Origin: Thalassovita autumnalis
GTDB lineage: Bacteria > Pseudomonadota > Alphaproteobacteria > Rhodobacterales > Rhodobacteraceae
Reading direction: 5' to 3'
Assembly: GCF_001458255.1 (NCBI RefSeq)
Contig: NZ_CYSB01000005.1
Location: 1-64,000 of the forward strand
Length of the DNA stretch: 64,000 nucleotides
This document shows positions 25,646-33,755 of this stretch, one piece after another. Numbering within the stretch: position 1 is the stretch's first letter; each line of letters opens with the position of its first letter. The notes under the pieces are model-generated. The model worked only from the letters and a program-made list of their open reading frames with translations. It made no database searches and was not told where the DNA came from. Both the position numbers and the translations under genes were made by a program.

Positions 25646-26236
25646 TCATTTGGCAGGTGGGGGCAGGGTGCGCCCCACCTCAAAACTGCGCGCCAGCAAG
25701 GCCTTGCGCCGCGGCTCAGATCCGGTGGATCCGCACAGCAGTTCCATCTTCCGCGGGCTGAGGCCAAAGTAGCCAAAGGTGCCTTTGATCCAGGCGGTTT
25801 CCAGCGCGGCGCCATAACCTTCCTGCTCAATCTCATCTGACCGCGCACCGGCCGGGATCAGCAAAACCCCGGTCCGGGGACGTTGCAGCGATTTTTCCGG
25901 GTCATCCAACTGATCATAGGCCCAGCCCCAGCGCCAGACCCGATCAACCCAGCCTTTGGTCATCGCAGGCATCCCCCACCAGAACAGCGGAAACACCAGA
26001 CAGACCGCATCAGCCCGCGCGATGCGCTCTTGCTCAGCACTCACATCTGAGAGGTCAGCGCCCGGCGCATCCGGGTCAATGTCAGACTGGGACCACAGCG
26101 GATTGAAGTCTTCGGCATTGAGGTCCGCCAGTTCAGCTGTATGCTCCGCCGCCTCGGCGCCCGCCATAAAGGACTGCGCCACAGCATGGCTGAAGGAGTT
26201 GGGATTGGGATGATCCAGAACGGTGAGAACGTGCAT
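25646..26236 (-). CDS. NAD(P)H-dependent quinone oxidoreductase, flavodoxin-like fold
   Basis: A 196-residue FMN/FAD protein of the NQO1/MdaB/YheS group (flavodoxin_2). It starts with VLTVLDHPNPNSFSHAVAQSF, which is the phosphate-binding first strand and loop. LVFPLFWWGMPAMTKGWVDRVW (residues about 80-101, in two pieces) is the flavin-binding block, followed by GVLLIPAG. It would transfer two electrons from NAD(P)H to quinones, limiting redox cycling. It stands alone and convergent with the CDF gene. Confidence 0.88.
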   Translation of the reverse strand: MHVLTVLDHPNPNSFSHAVAQSFMAGAEAAEHTAELADLNAEDFNPLWSQSDIDPDAPGADLSDVSAEQERIARADAVCLVFPLFWWGMPAMTKGWVDRVWRWGWAYDQLDDPEKSLQRPRTGVLLIPAGARSDEIEQEGYGAALETAWIKGTFGYFGLSPRKMELLCGSTGSEPRRKALLARSFEVGRTLPPPAK

Positions 26237-26327
26237 CTTTGGCCTGTGTGTTTATGTGATGATGCAGGCTTTCTAGGACCTCAAGGGTGGTTTAGATCAA
26301 GGGAAATTTGCCCGCCGCAAAGAAAAA

Positions 26328-26349
26328 GCCCCGCCAGTTGGCAGGGCTT
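26328..26349 (-). terminator. Terminator of the Sat-CysC gene
   Basis: GCCCTGCCA pairs with TGGCGGGGC on the minus-strand transcript (one G-U), followed by UUUUUCUUU. It ends the gene at 26386. Confidence 0.85.
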
Positions 26350-26385
26350 CCTCTGTCATATGTGCCAGTGCATATGTCCCGGTGC

Positions 26386-28470
26386 TTAGGCCCAGGCGCC
26401 CGAAATCAGGCCCATGGATTCCAGCTTCAGCAGAACCTGATGGGCGCAGTTGTCGACCTCGACGTTTTCGGTCTCAACCGACAGTTCGGGGTTCTGAGGC
26501 ACGTCATAGGGATCCGAGATGCCGGTGAACTCTTTGATCTTGCCTTCGCGCGCCAACTTGTAGAGGCCCTTGCGGTCGCGGCGTTCACATTCCTCGATCG
26601 AGGTGGCAACGTGGATTTCCACAAAGGCACCATATTGTTCGATCTCTTCACGCACGTGACGGCGGGTGGCCGCGTAGGGGGCGATCGGGGCACAGATGGC
26701 GATACCGCCGTTCTTGGTGATTTCCGAGGCCACATAACCGATGCGTTTGATGTTGAGGTCGCGGTGCTCCTTGGAGAAGCCCAGCTCGCTCGACAGGTTT
26801 TTCCGCACGATATCCCCGTCCAGCAGGGTCACGGGGCGGCCGCCCATCTCCATCAGCTTGACCATCAACGCGTTGGCGATGGTGGATTTGCCGGAACCCG
26901 AGAAACCGGTGAAGAAGACGGTGAAACCCTGTTTGGAACGCGGCGGTTTGGTGCGGCGCAGTTCACGCACTACCTCAGGGAAGGAGAACCACTCAGGGAT
27001 TTCCAGACCTTCGGCCAGACGGCGGCGCAGTTCGGTGCCCGAGATGTTCAGGATGGTGACGTCATCCTTATCTTCGATCTCATCGGCAGGTTCGTATTGG
27101 GCGCGCTCTTGCACATATACCATGTGTTTGAAGTCGACCATTTCGATGCCGATTTCATCCTGATACTCGCGGAACAGATCCTGCGCATCGTAAGGACCGT
27201 AGAAATCTTCACCAGCCGAGTTCTTGCCGGGGCCTGCGTGGTCGCGGCCAACGATGAAGTGGGTGCAGCCGTGGTTGGCGCGGATCAGACCGTGCCAGAC
27301 AGCCTCACGCGGGCCCGCCATCCGCATCGCCAGGTTCAGCAGCGACATCGAGGTGGTGGCCTGCGGATATTTGTCCAGCACCGCCTCATAGCAGCGCACG
27401 CGGGTGAAGTGATCCACGTCACCCGGTTTGGTCATGCCCACAACAGGGTGGATCAGCAGGTTGGCCTGCGCTTCACGTGCAGCGCGGAAGGTCAGTTCCT
27501 GGTGCGCGCGGTGCAGCGGGTTGCGGGTCTGGAAGGCAACAACCTTGCGCCAGCCCATCTTGCGGAAATAGGCGCGCAGCTCATTCGGGGTGTCGCGGCG
27601 GGCGCGGAAATCATAGTGAACCGGCTGTTGAATGCCGGTTACCGGGCCGCCCAGATAGACCTTGCCGGCCTGATTGTGCAGGTAGTTCACCGCTGGGTGG
27701 GCATCGTCATCAGCACCAAAAACCTTCTCGGCCTCAAGCGCTTTGTTCGGCACCCAGTTGTCGGTGACGGTCATGGTGGCCAGGATCACACCTTCCTGGT
27801 CGCGCAGGGCAATGTCCTGACCCTCTTCCAGCTTGCTGGCAAACTCTTCTGACACATCCAGGTTGATCGGCATCGGCCACAGCGACCCGTCGGCCAGACG
27901 CATGTTCTCAACCACACCGTTGTAGTCTTCTTCGCTCAGGAAGCCCTTCAGCGGGTTGAAGCCACCGTTCATCAGCAGTTCCAGATCGCAGATCTGGCGC
28001 GGGGTTAGATCCCAGCTGACCAGATCAGCTGCTTCGGTCTTCATTTTCTGGGCCGACTCATAAGAGACATAAAGCTCAGGGATGGGAGCCAGATTGTTTT
28101 GCATGATTTGCATCCTACTCTTGAAGGGAACCAACCCGCTGGTTGTTCCGGTAAGTTCTGCGTGCAGAGCTTCATACTCTGCAAATTTTCGTTTCAGGAA
28201 TTGATCGGTGAGCCGGTTCTTCTCGGCCGCGCCGCGCGCCGTGATGGCATAGGCATAGCGTTGGCGTTTGTCGGGGCCATCGCGGGCTGAAATGTCGATC
28301 AGCCCCTGTTCGGCCGTTTTGCGCAGAAGCGTGTTCAGCCGTCCCAGCGAAATGCCCAGGGCCTCGGCCGTGGCGCGCTGGGTTGCGTCAGGCGCAGTGT
28401 CCAGCTGGCGCAGCAGACGGAAGCGCATGTCTTCCTCAGCGGCTGAGATATTGGATTTCGGGGCGGTCAT
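26386..28470 (-). CDS. MarR/EPS-type HTH fused to bifunctional sulfate adenylyltransferase/APS kinase
   Basis: One 694-codon reading frame with three parts. Residues about 10-110 match the MarR-family EPS-associated regulators (RFRLLRQLD, AEALGISLGRLNTLLRK, then LTDQFLKRKFAEYEAL). From Met123 the frame is a normal Sat (QTRN 314-317, HRAH 320-323, GRDHAGPG 408-415) and then CysC (P-loop GFSGSGKST 522-530), making APS and PAPS from sulfate. No stop separates the parts. An internal start, ATG 28104, has AGGA nine bases before it, so a separate 572-residue Sat-CysC could also be made. I am sure of the enzyme; whether the full fusion is made is open. Confidence 0.88.
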   Translation of the reverse strand: MTAPKSNISAAEEDMRFRLLRQLDTAPDATQRATAEALGISLGRLNTLLRKTAEQGLIDISARDGPDKRQRYAYAITARGAAEKNRLTDQFLKRKFAEYEALHAELTGTTSGLVPFKSRMQIMQNNLAPIPELYVSYESAQKMKTEAADLVSWDLTPRQICDLELLMNGGFNPLKGFLSEEDYNGVVENMRLADGSLWPMPINLDVSEEFASKLEEGQDIALRDQEGVILATMTVTDNWVPNKALEAEKVFGADDDAHPAVNYLHNQAGKVYLGGPVTGIQQPVHYDFRARRDTPNELRAYFRKMGWRKVVAFQTRNPLHRAHQELTFRAAREAQANLLIHPVVGMTKPGDVDHFTRVRCYEAVLDKYPQATTSMSLLNLAMRMAGPREAVWHGLIRANHGCTHFIVGRDHAGPGKNSAGEDFYGPYDAQDLFREYQDEIGIEMVDFKHMVYVQERAQYEPADEIEDKDDVTILNISGTELRRRLAEGLEIPEWFSFPEVVRELRRTKPPRSKQGFTVFFTGFSGSGKSTIANALMVKLMEMGGRPVTLLDGDIVRKNLSSELGFSKEHRDLNIKRIGYVASEITKNGGIAICAPIAPYAATRRHVREEIEQYGAFVEIHVATSIEECERRDRKGLYKLAREGKIKEFTGISDPYDVPQNPELSVETENVEVDNCAHQVLLKLESMGLISGAWA

Positions 28471-28475
28471 ACCGG

Positions 28476-28524
28476 GACTCTTTGCGACTCTTACTGCGAC
28501 TCAATGTTTGTTCACGCGTGAACA
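28476..28524. promoter_or_regulatory. 16-bp perfect palindrome and GACTC repeats at the HTH-Sat-CysC promoter
   Basis: TGTTCACGCGTGAACA (28509-28524) is a perfect palindrome centred about 46 bases upstream of the fusion gene's start. Between it and the start, GACTC occurs three times (28476, 28486, 28498). A palindrome of this size next to a gene whose own product begins with a DNA-binding domain is a strong candidate for an autoregulatory operator. Confidence 0.6.
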
Positions 28525-28597
28525 CATTGCACAGAATGCAGTTTTCACAAAGGAATTTTTTGCAGTTGCAGCATTTGACGGGAAAGTAAGACAGGTT

Positions 28598-28623
28598 TCC
28601 CACGCCACCTTACTGGCGTGGGA
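28598..28623 (-). terminator. Hairpin after rraB-like gene
   Basis: TCCCACGCCA pairs perfectly with TGGCGTGGGA over a six-base loop, just past the end of the gene at 28639. No U run follows on the minus strand. Confidence 0.6.
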
Positions 28624-28638
28624 TGTGGTTCTGTCAGA

Positions 28639-28974
28639 TCAGTTTTCCGCGAAACCCCAGCCGTCCGGGGCAAAGCCATTTTCAAGCGCAGCCTTGGTGG
28701 CCAGCTCCTCAGCGGTCCAGATGGCGGCGGCGCTGATCAGGTGATCGGCCATAGTGGCGATCAGGGTGTCGGGCTCATCTTCGGCGCTGGTGATCCATTG
28801 GGTTTCAAACCCCAGATCCGCCAGCGCCTGCGCGGCAGGGCGCCAATCGGCATCCGCATCAGCCGGGACAAAGAAAAGGTCCAGATCCGCCTCAGTGGGC
28901 AAGGGACCCTCAGCCTGCAGATCGGAAAAGGCCGAGAATGTCTCGGCCTTTTGACTGTCAAAATCATGCGCCAC
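28639..28974 (-). CDS. RraB-like protein (ribonuclease E inhibitor fold)
   Basis: A 111-residue acidic protein. It follows the RraB/DUF695 fold pattern: a first half with LDLFFVPADADADW and LADLGFETQW, then ATMADHLISAAAIWTAEELATKAAL, and the terminal NGFAPDGWG matching the DGWG end of RraB. In E. coli RraB binds RNase E and alters its activity; the role here is unproven. It starts 5 bases after the trxB stop on the same strand, so the two are likely co-transcribed. Confidence 0.75.
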   Translation of the reverse strand: MAHDFDSQKAETFSAFSDLQAEGPLPTEADLDLFFVPADADADWRPAAQALADLGFETQWITSAEDEPDTLIATMADHLISAAAIWTAEELATKAALENGFAPDGWGFAEN

Positions 28975-28979
28975 GGCGC

Positions 28980-29921
28980 TTACTCCTGCTCAGCCAGGAA
29001 ACGCTCAGCATCAAGCGCGGCCATACAGCCCATGCCAGCCGAGGTCACAGCCTGGCGGTATTTGTGATCGGTCAGATCGCCCGCAGCAAAGATACCCGGG
29101 ATCGAGGTTTCGGTGGTGCCGGGGGTCACTTTGACATAGCCGCCGTTGTGCAGTTCCAGCACATCCTTCACCAGTTCATTGGCCGGGGCGTGGCCGATGG
29201 CGATAAACACACCTTTGGCCGGGATCTCAGAGATCTCACCGGTTTCGGTGTGTTTCACCTTCACGCCGGTGACGCCTTTGGGGTTGTCTTCGCCCACAAC
29301 CTCTTCCAGCTCATGGAACCAGAGGGTTTCGATCTTCTCATTCTTGAACAGACGGTCCTGCAGGATCTTCTCCGCGCGCAGCTCATCGCGGCGGTGGATC
29401 AGCGTCACCTTGGAGGCAAAGTTCGTCAGGAACAGCGCCTCCTCCACAGCGGTGTTACCGCCGCCGACCACAACGATTTCCTGACCGCGGTAGAAGAACC
29501 CGTCACAGGTGGCACAGGCCGACACGCCGAAGCCTTTGTAGGCCTCCTCACTGTCCAGCCCCAGCCATTTGGCGCGCGCACCGGTGGCCAGAATGACAGC
29601 ATCGGCGGTGTAGATGGTGCCGCTGTCACCCTTGGCGGTGAAGGGGCGTTTGCTGGTGTCCAGCTCGGTGATGATATCGCCGATCACCTCAGTGCCCATG
29701 GCGCGGGCGTGCTCTTCCATCTTCATCATCAGCTCAGGGCCCTGAACCTCGACGAAGGAGGGGTAGTTTTCCACCTCGGTTGTGGTGGTCAGCTGACCAC
29801 CGGGCTCAATGCCCTGAACAAGGATCGGCGACAGCATGGCGCGGGCCGCGTAAACGCCGGCGGTGTAGCCTGCCGGGCCAGAGCCGACGATCAGAACCTT
29901 GGTGTGACGTGTTTCGGCCAT
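28980..29921 (-). CDS. trxB: Thioredoxin reductase
   Basis: A 313-residue flavoprotein that reduces thioredoxin with NADPH in the cytosol. The FAD motif [16 protein letters not shown] is at residues 12-27, the redox CATCDG near residue 136, the NADPH motif [12 protein letters not shown] near residue 152, and the second FAD motif [10 protein letters not shown] near residue 279. It diverges from an Lrp-family regulator, an arrangement I recall from related bacteria, and is followed by the rraB-like gene. Confidence 0.97.
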   Translation of the reverse strand: MAETRHTKVLIVGSGPAGYTAGVYAARAMLSPILVQGIEPGGQLTTTTEVENYPSFVEVQGPELMMKMEEHARAMGTEVIGDIITELDTSKRPFTAKGDSGTIYTADAVILATGARAKWLGLDSEEAYKGFGVSACATCDGFFYRGQEIVVVGGGNTAVEEALFLTNFASKVTLIHRRDELRAEKILQDRLFKNEKIETLWFHELEEVVGEDNPKGVTGVKVKHTETGEISEIPAKGVFIAIGHAPANELVKDVLELHNGGYVKVTPGTTETSIPGIFAAGDLTDHKYRQAVTSAGMGCMAALDAERFLAEQE

Positions 29922-30023
29922 TTCGGGGCCCTCTCATTCCAGAAAAATCAGTCACAAACGCATATAGACAAGGCGGTGAGGTCAGAAAAGGCCCAGCTCT
30001 TCAAAAGCGCGTTTAGGTGCAAA

Positions 30024-30055
30024 TTCCAAACATCTGGAAAGCTGACCTTTGGTCA
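30024..30055. promoter_or_regulatory. Two adjacent inverted repeats in the trxB/lrp intergenic region
   Basis: TTCCA-AACATC-TGGAA (about 30024-30039) and TGACC-TTT-GGTCA (30043-30055) lie side by side about 65-95 bases upstream of the Lrp-type regulator gene. They are candidate binding sites for that regulator or a redox regulator; position is the only evidence. Confidence 0.35.
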
Positions 30056-30118
30056 ACGAAATAATGTTGCGCGTGTTTTGCGTGGTGGTATAAGAAACCG
30101 ATCAAAGGAGAGTGTGTT

Positions 30119-30619
30119 ATGCCCTCATCGCGGCTGGATCCCATCGATCGTAAAATCCTCGCTGAATTGCAAGCTGACGGCCGCATGACAAATGTCGAGC
30201 TGGCCAAACGTGTGGGCATCTCAGCGCCGCCCTGTCTGCGGCGTGTGCGCACGCTGGAAGAGGCGGGGTATATCAAGGGCTATCACGCTGAGGTTGATTC
30301 GCGGGAACTGGGCTTTGAGGTTCAGGTCTACGCGATGGTCGGGCTGCAGAGCCAAGCCGAAAGCGATCTGAGTGAGTTTGAAACCCGCTGTCGTGACTGG
30401 CCGCTGGTCCGCGAATGCAACATGCTCAACGGCGAAGTGGATTTCATCCTGAAATGCGTCGCGCCGGATCTCAGCACGTTTCAGGCCTTCCTGACCGGTG
30501 ATCTGCTGAAGGCGCCGAATGTGGCCTCGGTCAAAACCTCACTGGTGATCCGCAGCGCCAAGGATGAACCGGGCGTACCCTTTGAGGTGCTGGAGGAACG
30601 GCTCAGCCGGATGGCCTGA
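30119..30619 (+). CDS. Lrp/AsnC-family transcriptional regulator
   Basis: A 166-residue regulator. The N-terminal helix-turn-helix (LDPIDRKILAELQADGRM, ELAKRVGISAPPCLRRVRTLE) is followed by a C-terminal ligand-binding RAM domain (YAMVGLQ, then VRECNMLNGEVDFILKCVA). Lrp-type proteins sense amino acids and control their metabolism; the ligand is not determinable. It has a strong ribosome site (AAAGGAG) and diverges from trxB. Confidence 0.93.
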   Translation: MPSSRLDPIDRKILAELQADGRMTNVELAKRVGISAPPCLRRVRTLEEAGYIKGYHAEVDSRELGFEVQVYAMVGLQSQAESDLSEFETRCRDWPLVRECNMLNGEVDFILKCVAPDLSTFQAFLTGDLLKAPNVASVKTSLVIRSAKDEPGVPFEVLEERLSRMA

Positions 30620-30635
30620 GCCTAAAAACCACCCG

Positions 30636-31394
30636 TTAGGCCCAATTCAGTTCCGCATCACGCACCCGCGTGCTGCCGGCGACCAATGGTGCGCCAAAGT
30701 CTTCGGGTCGTTTGATATGCGGGAAAAAGGACATGAACAGCTGTTTCATGTTCGGTCCCAAGAGGCGCAGCTTTTCCATCTGCGGATGATAGCTGGCCAA
30801 TTGCACGCCGTTGGCAATCAGGCTGGACTGCTGCGGCAGCAACAGGTGAAACACCTGTACCGATGACGGCGGCGCGGTGCGAAACACCGTATTGCCGTCC
30901 TCCAGATCCGCGATTGGGGTCAGCTGCTGCGCTGGGCCGCTCAGGCCGCCGGGGCCAGGGCGCACAACCTGCGCTGCCGGGCCAAGCATCAGATCACTTT
31001 CAGGGCGGGCAAACCCAAACGACCCCTGCATCACCCGCGCCAGTTGCTGGCTTTCGGGATGATCGGTTGGGGTGTTGGGTACAATGTTCATGGATCCCCG
31101 CCACAACAGCGGCTGAGCACCAAATTCCACCGTTTCCAGCATCATCCCGGGATACAGATCCTCCACGGGGCAGGCGCCCTGACTTGTCTTGAAGACCGTT
31201 CCGCGGGCAAAGGCGGAAAACGCTGCCTCAAAAAGCGGCATCGCAGGCGCAACCAATGTGTGGGTGGTGGTCTGGGTCAGACATTCATAGCGACGCATCA
31301 GCGGACGTTTCGTCAGGGTGCGCCCGCTGGAGGTTTGCGGGGCAGGGCGGCGATGCGGTTTGGCCGTCAGGGCGGTGGGCAGGATGGAATTCAA
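30636..31394 (-). CDS. Hint-domain protein with degenerate active site
   Basis: A 252-residue protein of the Rhodobacteraceae Hint family (Hedgehog/intein fold). The Hint start pattern is visible as FARGTVFKTSQGACPVEDLYPGM (residues about 62-84), LLWRG, and later HLLLPQQSSLIANGVQLAS. The usual first-residue cysteine (CFxxGT) is replaced by alanine (SAFARGT), so autoprocessing looks unlikely. N-terminal 45 residues are basic and unstructured. Its role is unknown. The start follows AAGAAAGAG. It is convergent with lrp, 16 bases apart. Confidence 0.75.
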   Translation of the reverse strand: MNSILPTALTAKPHRRPAPQTSSGRTLTKRPLMRRYECLTQTTTHTLVAPAMPLFEAAFSAFARGTVFKTSQGACPVEDLYPGMMLETVEFGAQPLLWRGSMNIVPNTPTDHPESQQLARVMQGSFGFARPESDLMLGPAAQVVRPGPGGLSGPAQQLTPIADLEDGNTVFRTAPPSSVQVFHLLLPQQSSLIANGVQLASYHPQMEKLRLLGPNMKQLFMSFFPHIKRPEDFGAPLVAGSTRVRDAELNWA

Positions 31395-31484
31395 AACAAT
31401 ACTCTTTCTTCAAAGCACCCACCGGGGGCGGGCGCGTTTACAACAGGCGGGCGGCACAAATCGCGACCCTGAATTGTAAGAGAA

Positions 31485-31502
31485 CCGCCCCTTTCGGGGC
31501 GG
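31485..31502 (-). terminator. Hairpin downstream of the 42-residue protein gene
   Basis: CCGCCCC pairs with GGGGCGG over a four-base loop. It lies in the gap between the small gene at 31564 and the Hint gene and may end the former's transcript. Confidence 0.55.
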
Positions 31503-31563
31503 CCCTTCACTCACACAACATTCTCACTGGTTAAGAATGTAGGTAAACTCGGGTGGGCCACCG

Positions 31564-31692
31564 TTAGGCGGCACGTTTGATCGGAGCTTTGGATGGTTTG
31601 CCCGCCAGTTTGCGTGCGGCCCAGGGCATTGCCGGCAGATCGGTTTTCGAAGTTTCGATCACAGATTTCATCCAGCGTTTCTGACGTTTCAT
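31564..31692 (-). CDS. Small basic protein, 42 residues, unknown
   Basis: A short, strongly basic protein starting MKRQKRWMKSVIETSK, with DLPAMPWAARK in the middle and a lysine/arginine-rich end (KPSKAPIKRAA). I do not recognise a named family. ATG 31692 has an excellent ribosome site (CAGGAG, nine bases before), which supports a real gene; a longer in-frame extension to 31779 lacks one. An FNR-like box at 31744 suggests low-oxygen control. A nucleic-acid or membrane-surface binding role is possible from the charge, but that is guesswork. Confidence 0.7.
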   Translation of the reverse strand: MKRQKRWMKSVIETSKTDLPAMPWAARKLAGKPSKAPIKRAA

Positions 31693-31743
31693 CACTTGGC
31701 TCCTGCTCACTCTATTCTCAGTCTCTGGCACTTTCTGTGCCGG

Positions 31744-31757
31744 TTGGTTGAGATCAA
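31744..31757 (-). promoter_or_regulatory. FNR/FnrL-like box upstream of the 42-residue protein gene
   Basis: TTGGTTGAGATCAA differs by one base from TTGAT-N4-ATCAA. Its centre is 35 bases upstream of a possible minus-strand -10 element AGAATA (31713-31718). That is near the spacing for FNR activation (the site about 41.5 bases before the start). Confidence 0.5.
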
Positions 31758-31941
31758 TATGAGGGTCCATTTGGGCCAAGATACGGCGCCTGGCTGGGCA
31801 AATAAGGCAATTTGGTGAAATGTGACTGCGCGGGCCGTTATCCGCGTAGGTCGCTGCAATTATTTATTAAAATCCAACATTCAGACACCCACTACCACCG
31901 AACCGGTCGCAATTGTGCCGCTTTGTTGCGTCGAAATCGCG

Positions 31942-32697
31942 TTACAGTCGTATGCAGGAGATCAAGCGCCCGTAGTCGGCCTGCCCCTCATGGGTGCTCA
32001 GACGGTAGGAATAGAATCTGTTAGGATCGGAATAGGTGCAATGCCGGCTCCATTCTGCCTGAGCAATGCCAGCCGTCCGCAGCTTGTGCAGGCCAAAGGC
32101 AGGCAGGTCAAACTGATACCGGTCACCTGCGCCTTGGGCAAAGAACCGGCTGTTTGTGGCGTCTTCTGCCATGAAATCATCCAGCAGTTCCGGTCCCACT
32201 TCATAGGCGCGCTGGCTGATGCAGGGGCCGATCACCGCGTTGATGCGGTCGCGCTTTGCGCCCAGCTCTTCCATCACACTGATCGTATTGTCCAAAACAC
32301 CTGCCACCGCACCGCGCCAGCCTGCATGGGCGGCGCCAATCACACCCGCCGCGTGGTCGGCAAACAGAACAGGCTGACAATCGGCGGTCAGGATACCCAG
32401 TGCCAAGCCCGGGGTTTTGGTCACAATCGCATCGGCTTTGGGCCGGTCGGTCAACGGTGCGTCCACCACCGCAACCTCGGCCGAATGGACCTGATGCACC
32501 GTCACCAGATCGGGCAGCGCCACCTCCATCGCATCGGCAACGCGGCTGCGGTTGATCTCGACAATTTCGGCCTGATCGCTGGAGCCCTGACCGCAGTTCA
32601 GCCCTTCAAAAATGCCCGAAGAGGCGCCGCCTTTGCGGGTGAAGAAGCCGTGGCGCACTGGCGCCAGCAGGTCAGAGGTCAGGATTTCCAAAGTCAT
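31942..32697 (-). CDS. pgeF: Peptidoglycan editing factor / laccase-domain protein (YfiH family)
   Basis: A 251-residue multicopper-oxidoreductase-like protein (DUF152). HGFFTRKGGASSG near residue 16, LTADCQPVLFAD near residue 103, GAAHAGWRGAVAGV near residue 120 and IGPCISQRAYEV carry the conserved metal-binding Cys/His set. Family members act on purine nucleosides or prevent misincorporation in peptidoglycan. It is the last gene of an lgt-midA-pgeF operon with 4-base ATGA overlaps, a conserved alphaproteobacterial order. Confidence 0.92.
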   Translation of the reverse strand: MTLEILTSDLLAPVRHGFFTRKGGASSGIFEGLNCGQGSSDQAEIVEINRSRVADAMEVALPDLVTVHQVHSAEVAVVDAPLTDRPKADAIVTKTPGLALGILTADCQPVLFADHAAGVIGAAHAGWRGAVAGVLDNTISVMEELGAKRDRINAVIGPCISQRAYEVGPELLDDFMAEDATNSRFFAQGAGDRYQFDLPAFGLHKLRTAGIAQAEWSRHCTYSDPNRFYSYRLSTHEGQADYGRLISCIRL

Positions 32698-33755
32698 GCG
32701 TCAAGTCCGGGCGGCGGGGGTTGGGTTGCGGGGTAAAGGCCGATCACCTTAAAGAGCGTCCCCATTTCATCGGGGTGCGTCAAGCGGCGATGTGCGGCAA
32801 TCAGATCGTCCAGTGTGGCGCCGGTCGCGCGTGTCGCCAGGGCCTGCGCGCGCTGCGTGATGCCCAGGCGTTCCAGGAAAACACCCTGTGATGTCATGGA
32901 GCTATGGGCGCTGGGGCTGGCCAGTGCTAGCTGTTCGAAATCTACATGGGCGGTCAGATCTGCCTCACCAGGGCCGGCCAGCGGGTTCACTTTTTGGTGC
33001 GATTTCACCGCTTGCAGCGTGTCACCGGTGCTGTGCCAGTCGCCGTAGTCAAAGATCAGCGCCGCACCGCCGTGTTCATTGATGCGCCGTCCAATCTCTG
33101 CCGCCAGGGGCGCGGCGGCGGGGCAGACCTCAAGCAGATCGCCGATTTCCGTCTCGGCCAAACGGTGGTCCAGCGCGGCAACCGGGGCAATCCCGCCAAG
33201 GGCAAATCCCAGTTCGCCATCCTGGGCGATCACCCGTTTTTCGCGCCAACCCTCGCCGTCGCGAATGAACTGACGGATCGGCAGGGCATCAAAAAATTCG
33301 TTTGCCACCAGCCACATTGGTGCCTCAGGCAGATCCGCCAAAGTGTCATGCCATGTCACCTCATGGCCCTGCAGCGCGTCGCGCTGGCGATCGCGCAACA
33401 CCGGTGAGGCTTCAACCAGATGCACCGACAGGGCGGCGTGAAATCCCGGTACGGCGCGGGTGGCCCGCAGGATATCAGCCATCAGCGTGCCGCGCCCCGG
33501 GCCAGCTTCGGCCAGAATGATGCGGGATGGGGCCCCTTGATCCAGCCAGCTTTGCGCTAGGGACAGGCCGACTAATTCGCCAAACATCTGGCTGATTTCC
33601 GGCGCGGTGGTGAAGTCGCCCGCGGCCCCAAGGGGATCGCGGGTGGTGTAGTAGCCCAAGGTCGGATGCAGCAGGCATTCGGCCATGAAATCGGCCACGG
33701 TCAGGGGGCCGGTGTCATTGATGCGTTCCAGCAGGTGGCCCAGCATAGCGCTCAT
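32694..33755 (-). CDS. SAM-dependent methyltransferase, NDUFAF7/MidA family
   Basis: A 353-residue protein of DUF185. The start [32 protein letters not shown] (in pieces, residues about 18-50) and the SAM-binding [15 protein letters not shown] near residue 83 are diagnostic. Eukaryotic NDUFAF7 methylates an arginine in complex I; the bacterial role is inferred. It overlaps lgt by 4 bases at its start and pgeF by 4 bases at its end, so all three are coupled. Confidence 0.92.
   Translation of the reverse strand: MSAMLGHLLERINDTGPLTVADFMAECLLHPTLGYYTTRDPLGAAGDFTTAPEISQMFGELVGLSLAQSWLDQGAPSRIILAEAGPGRGTLMADILRATRAVPGFHAALSVHLVEASPVLRDRQRDALQGHEVTWHDTLADLPEAPMWLVANEFFDALPIRQFIRDGEGWREKRVIAQDGELGFALGGIAPVAALDHRLAETEIGDLLEVCPAAAPLAAEIGRRINEHGGAALIFDYGDWHSTGDTLQAVKSHQKVNPLAGPGEADLTAHVDFEQLALASPSAHSSMTSQGVFLERLGITQRAQALATRATGATLDDLIAAHRRLTHPDEMGTLFKVIGLYPATQPPPPGLDA

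Noticed and set aside
31812-32024. A small plus-strand frame overlapping the end of pgeF
   Set aside because: It runs into pgeF on the opposite strand, has no ribosome site and a low-complexity translation.
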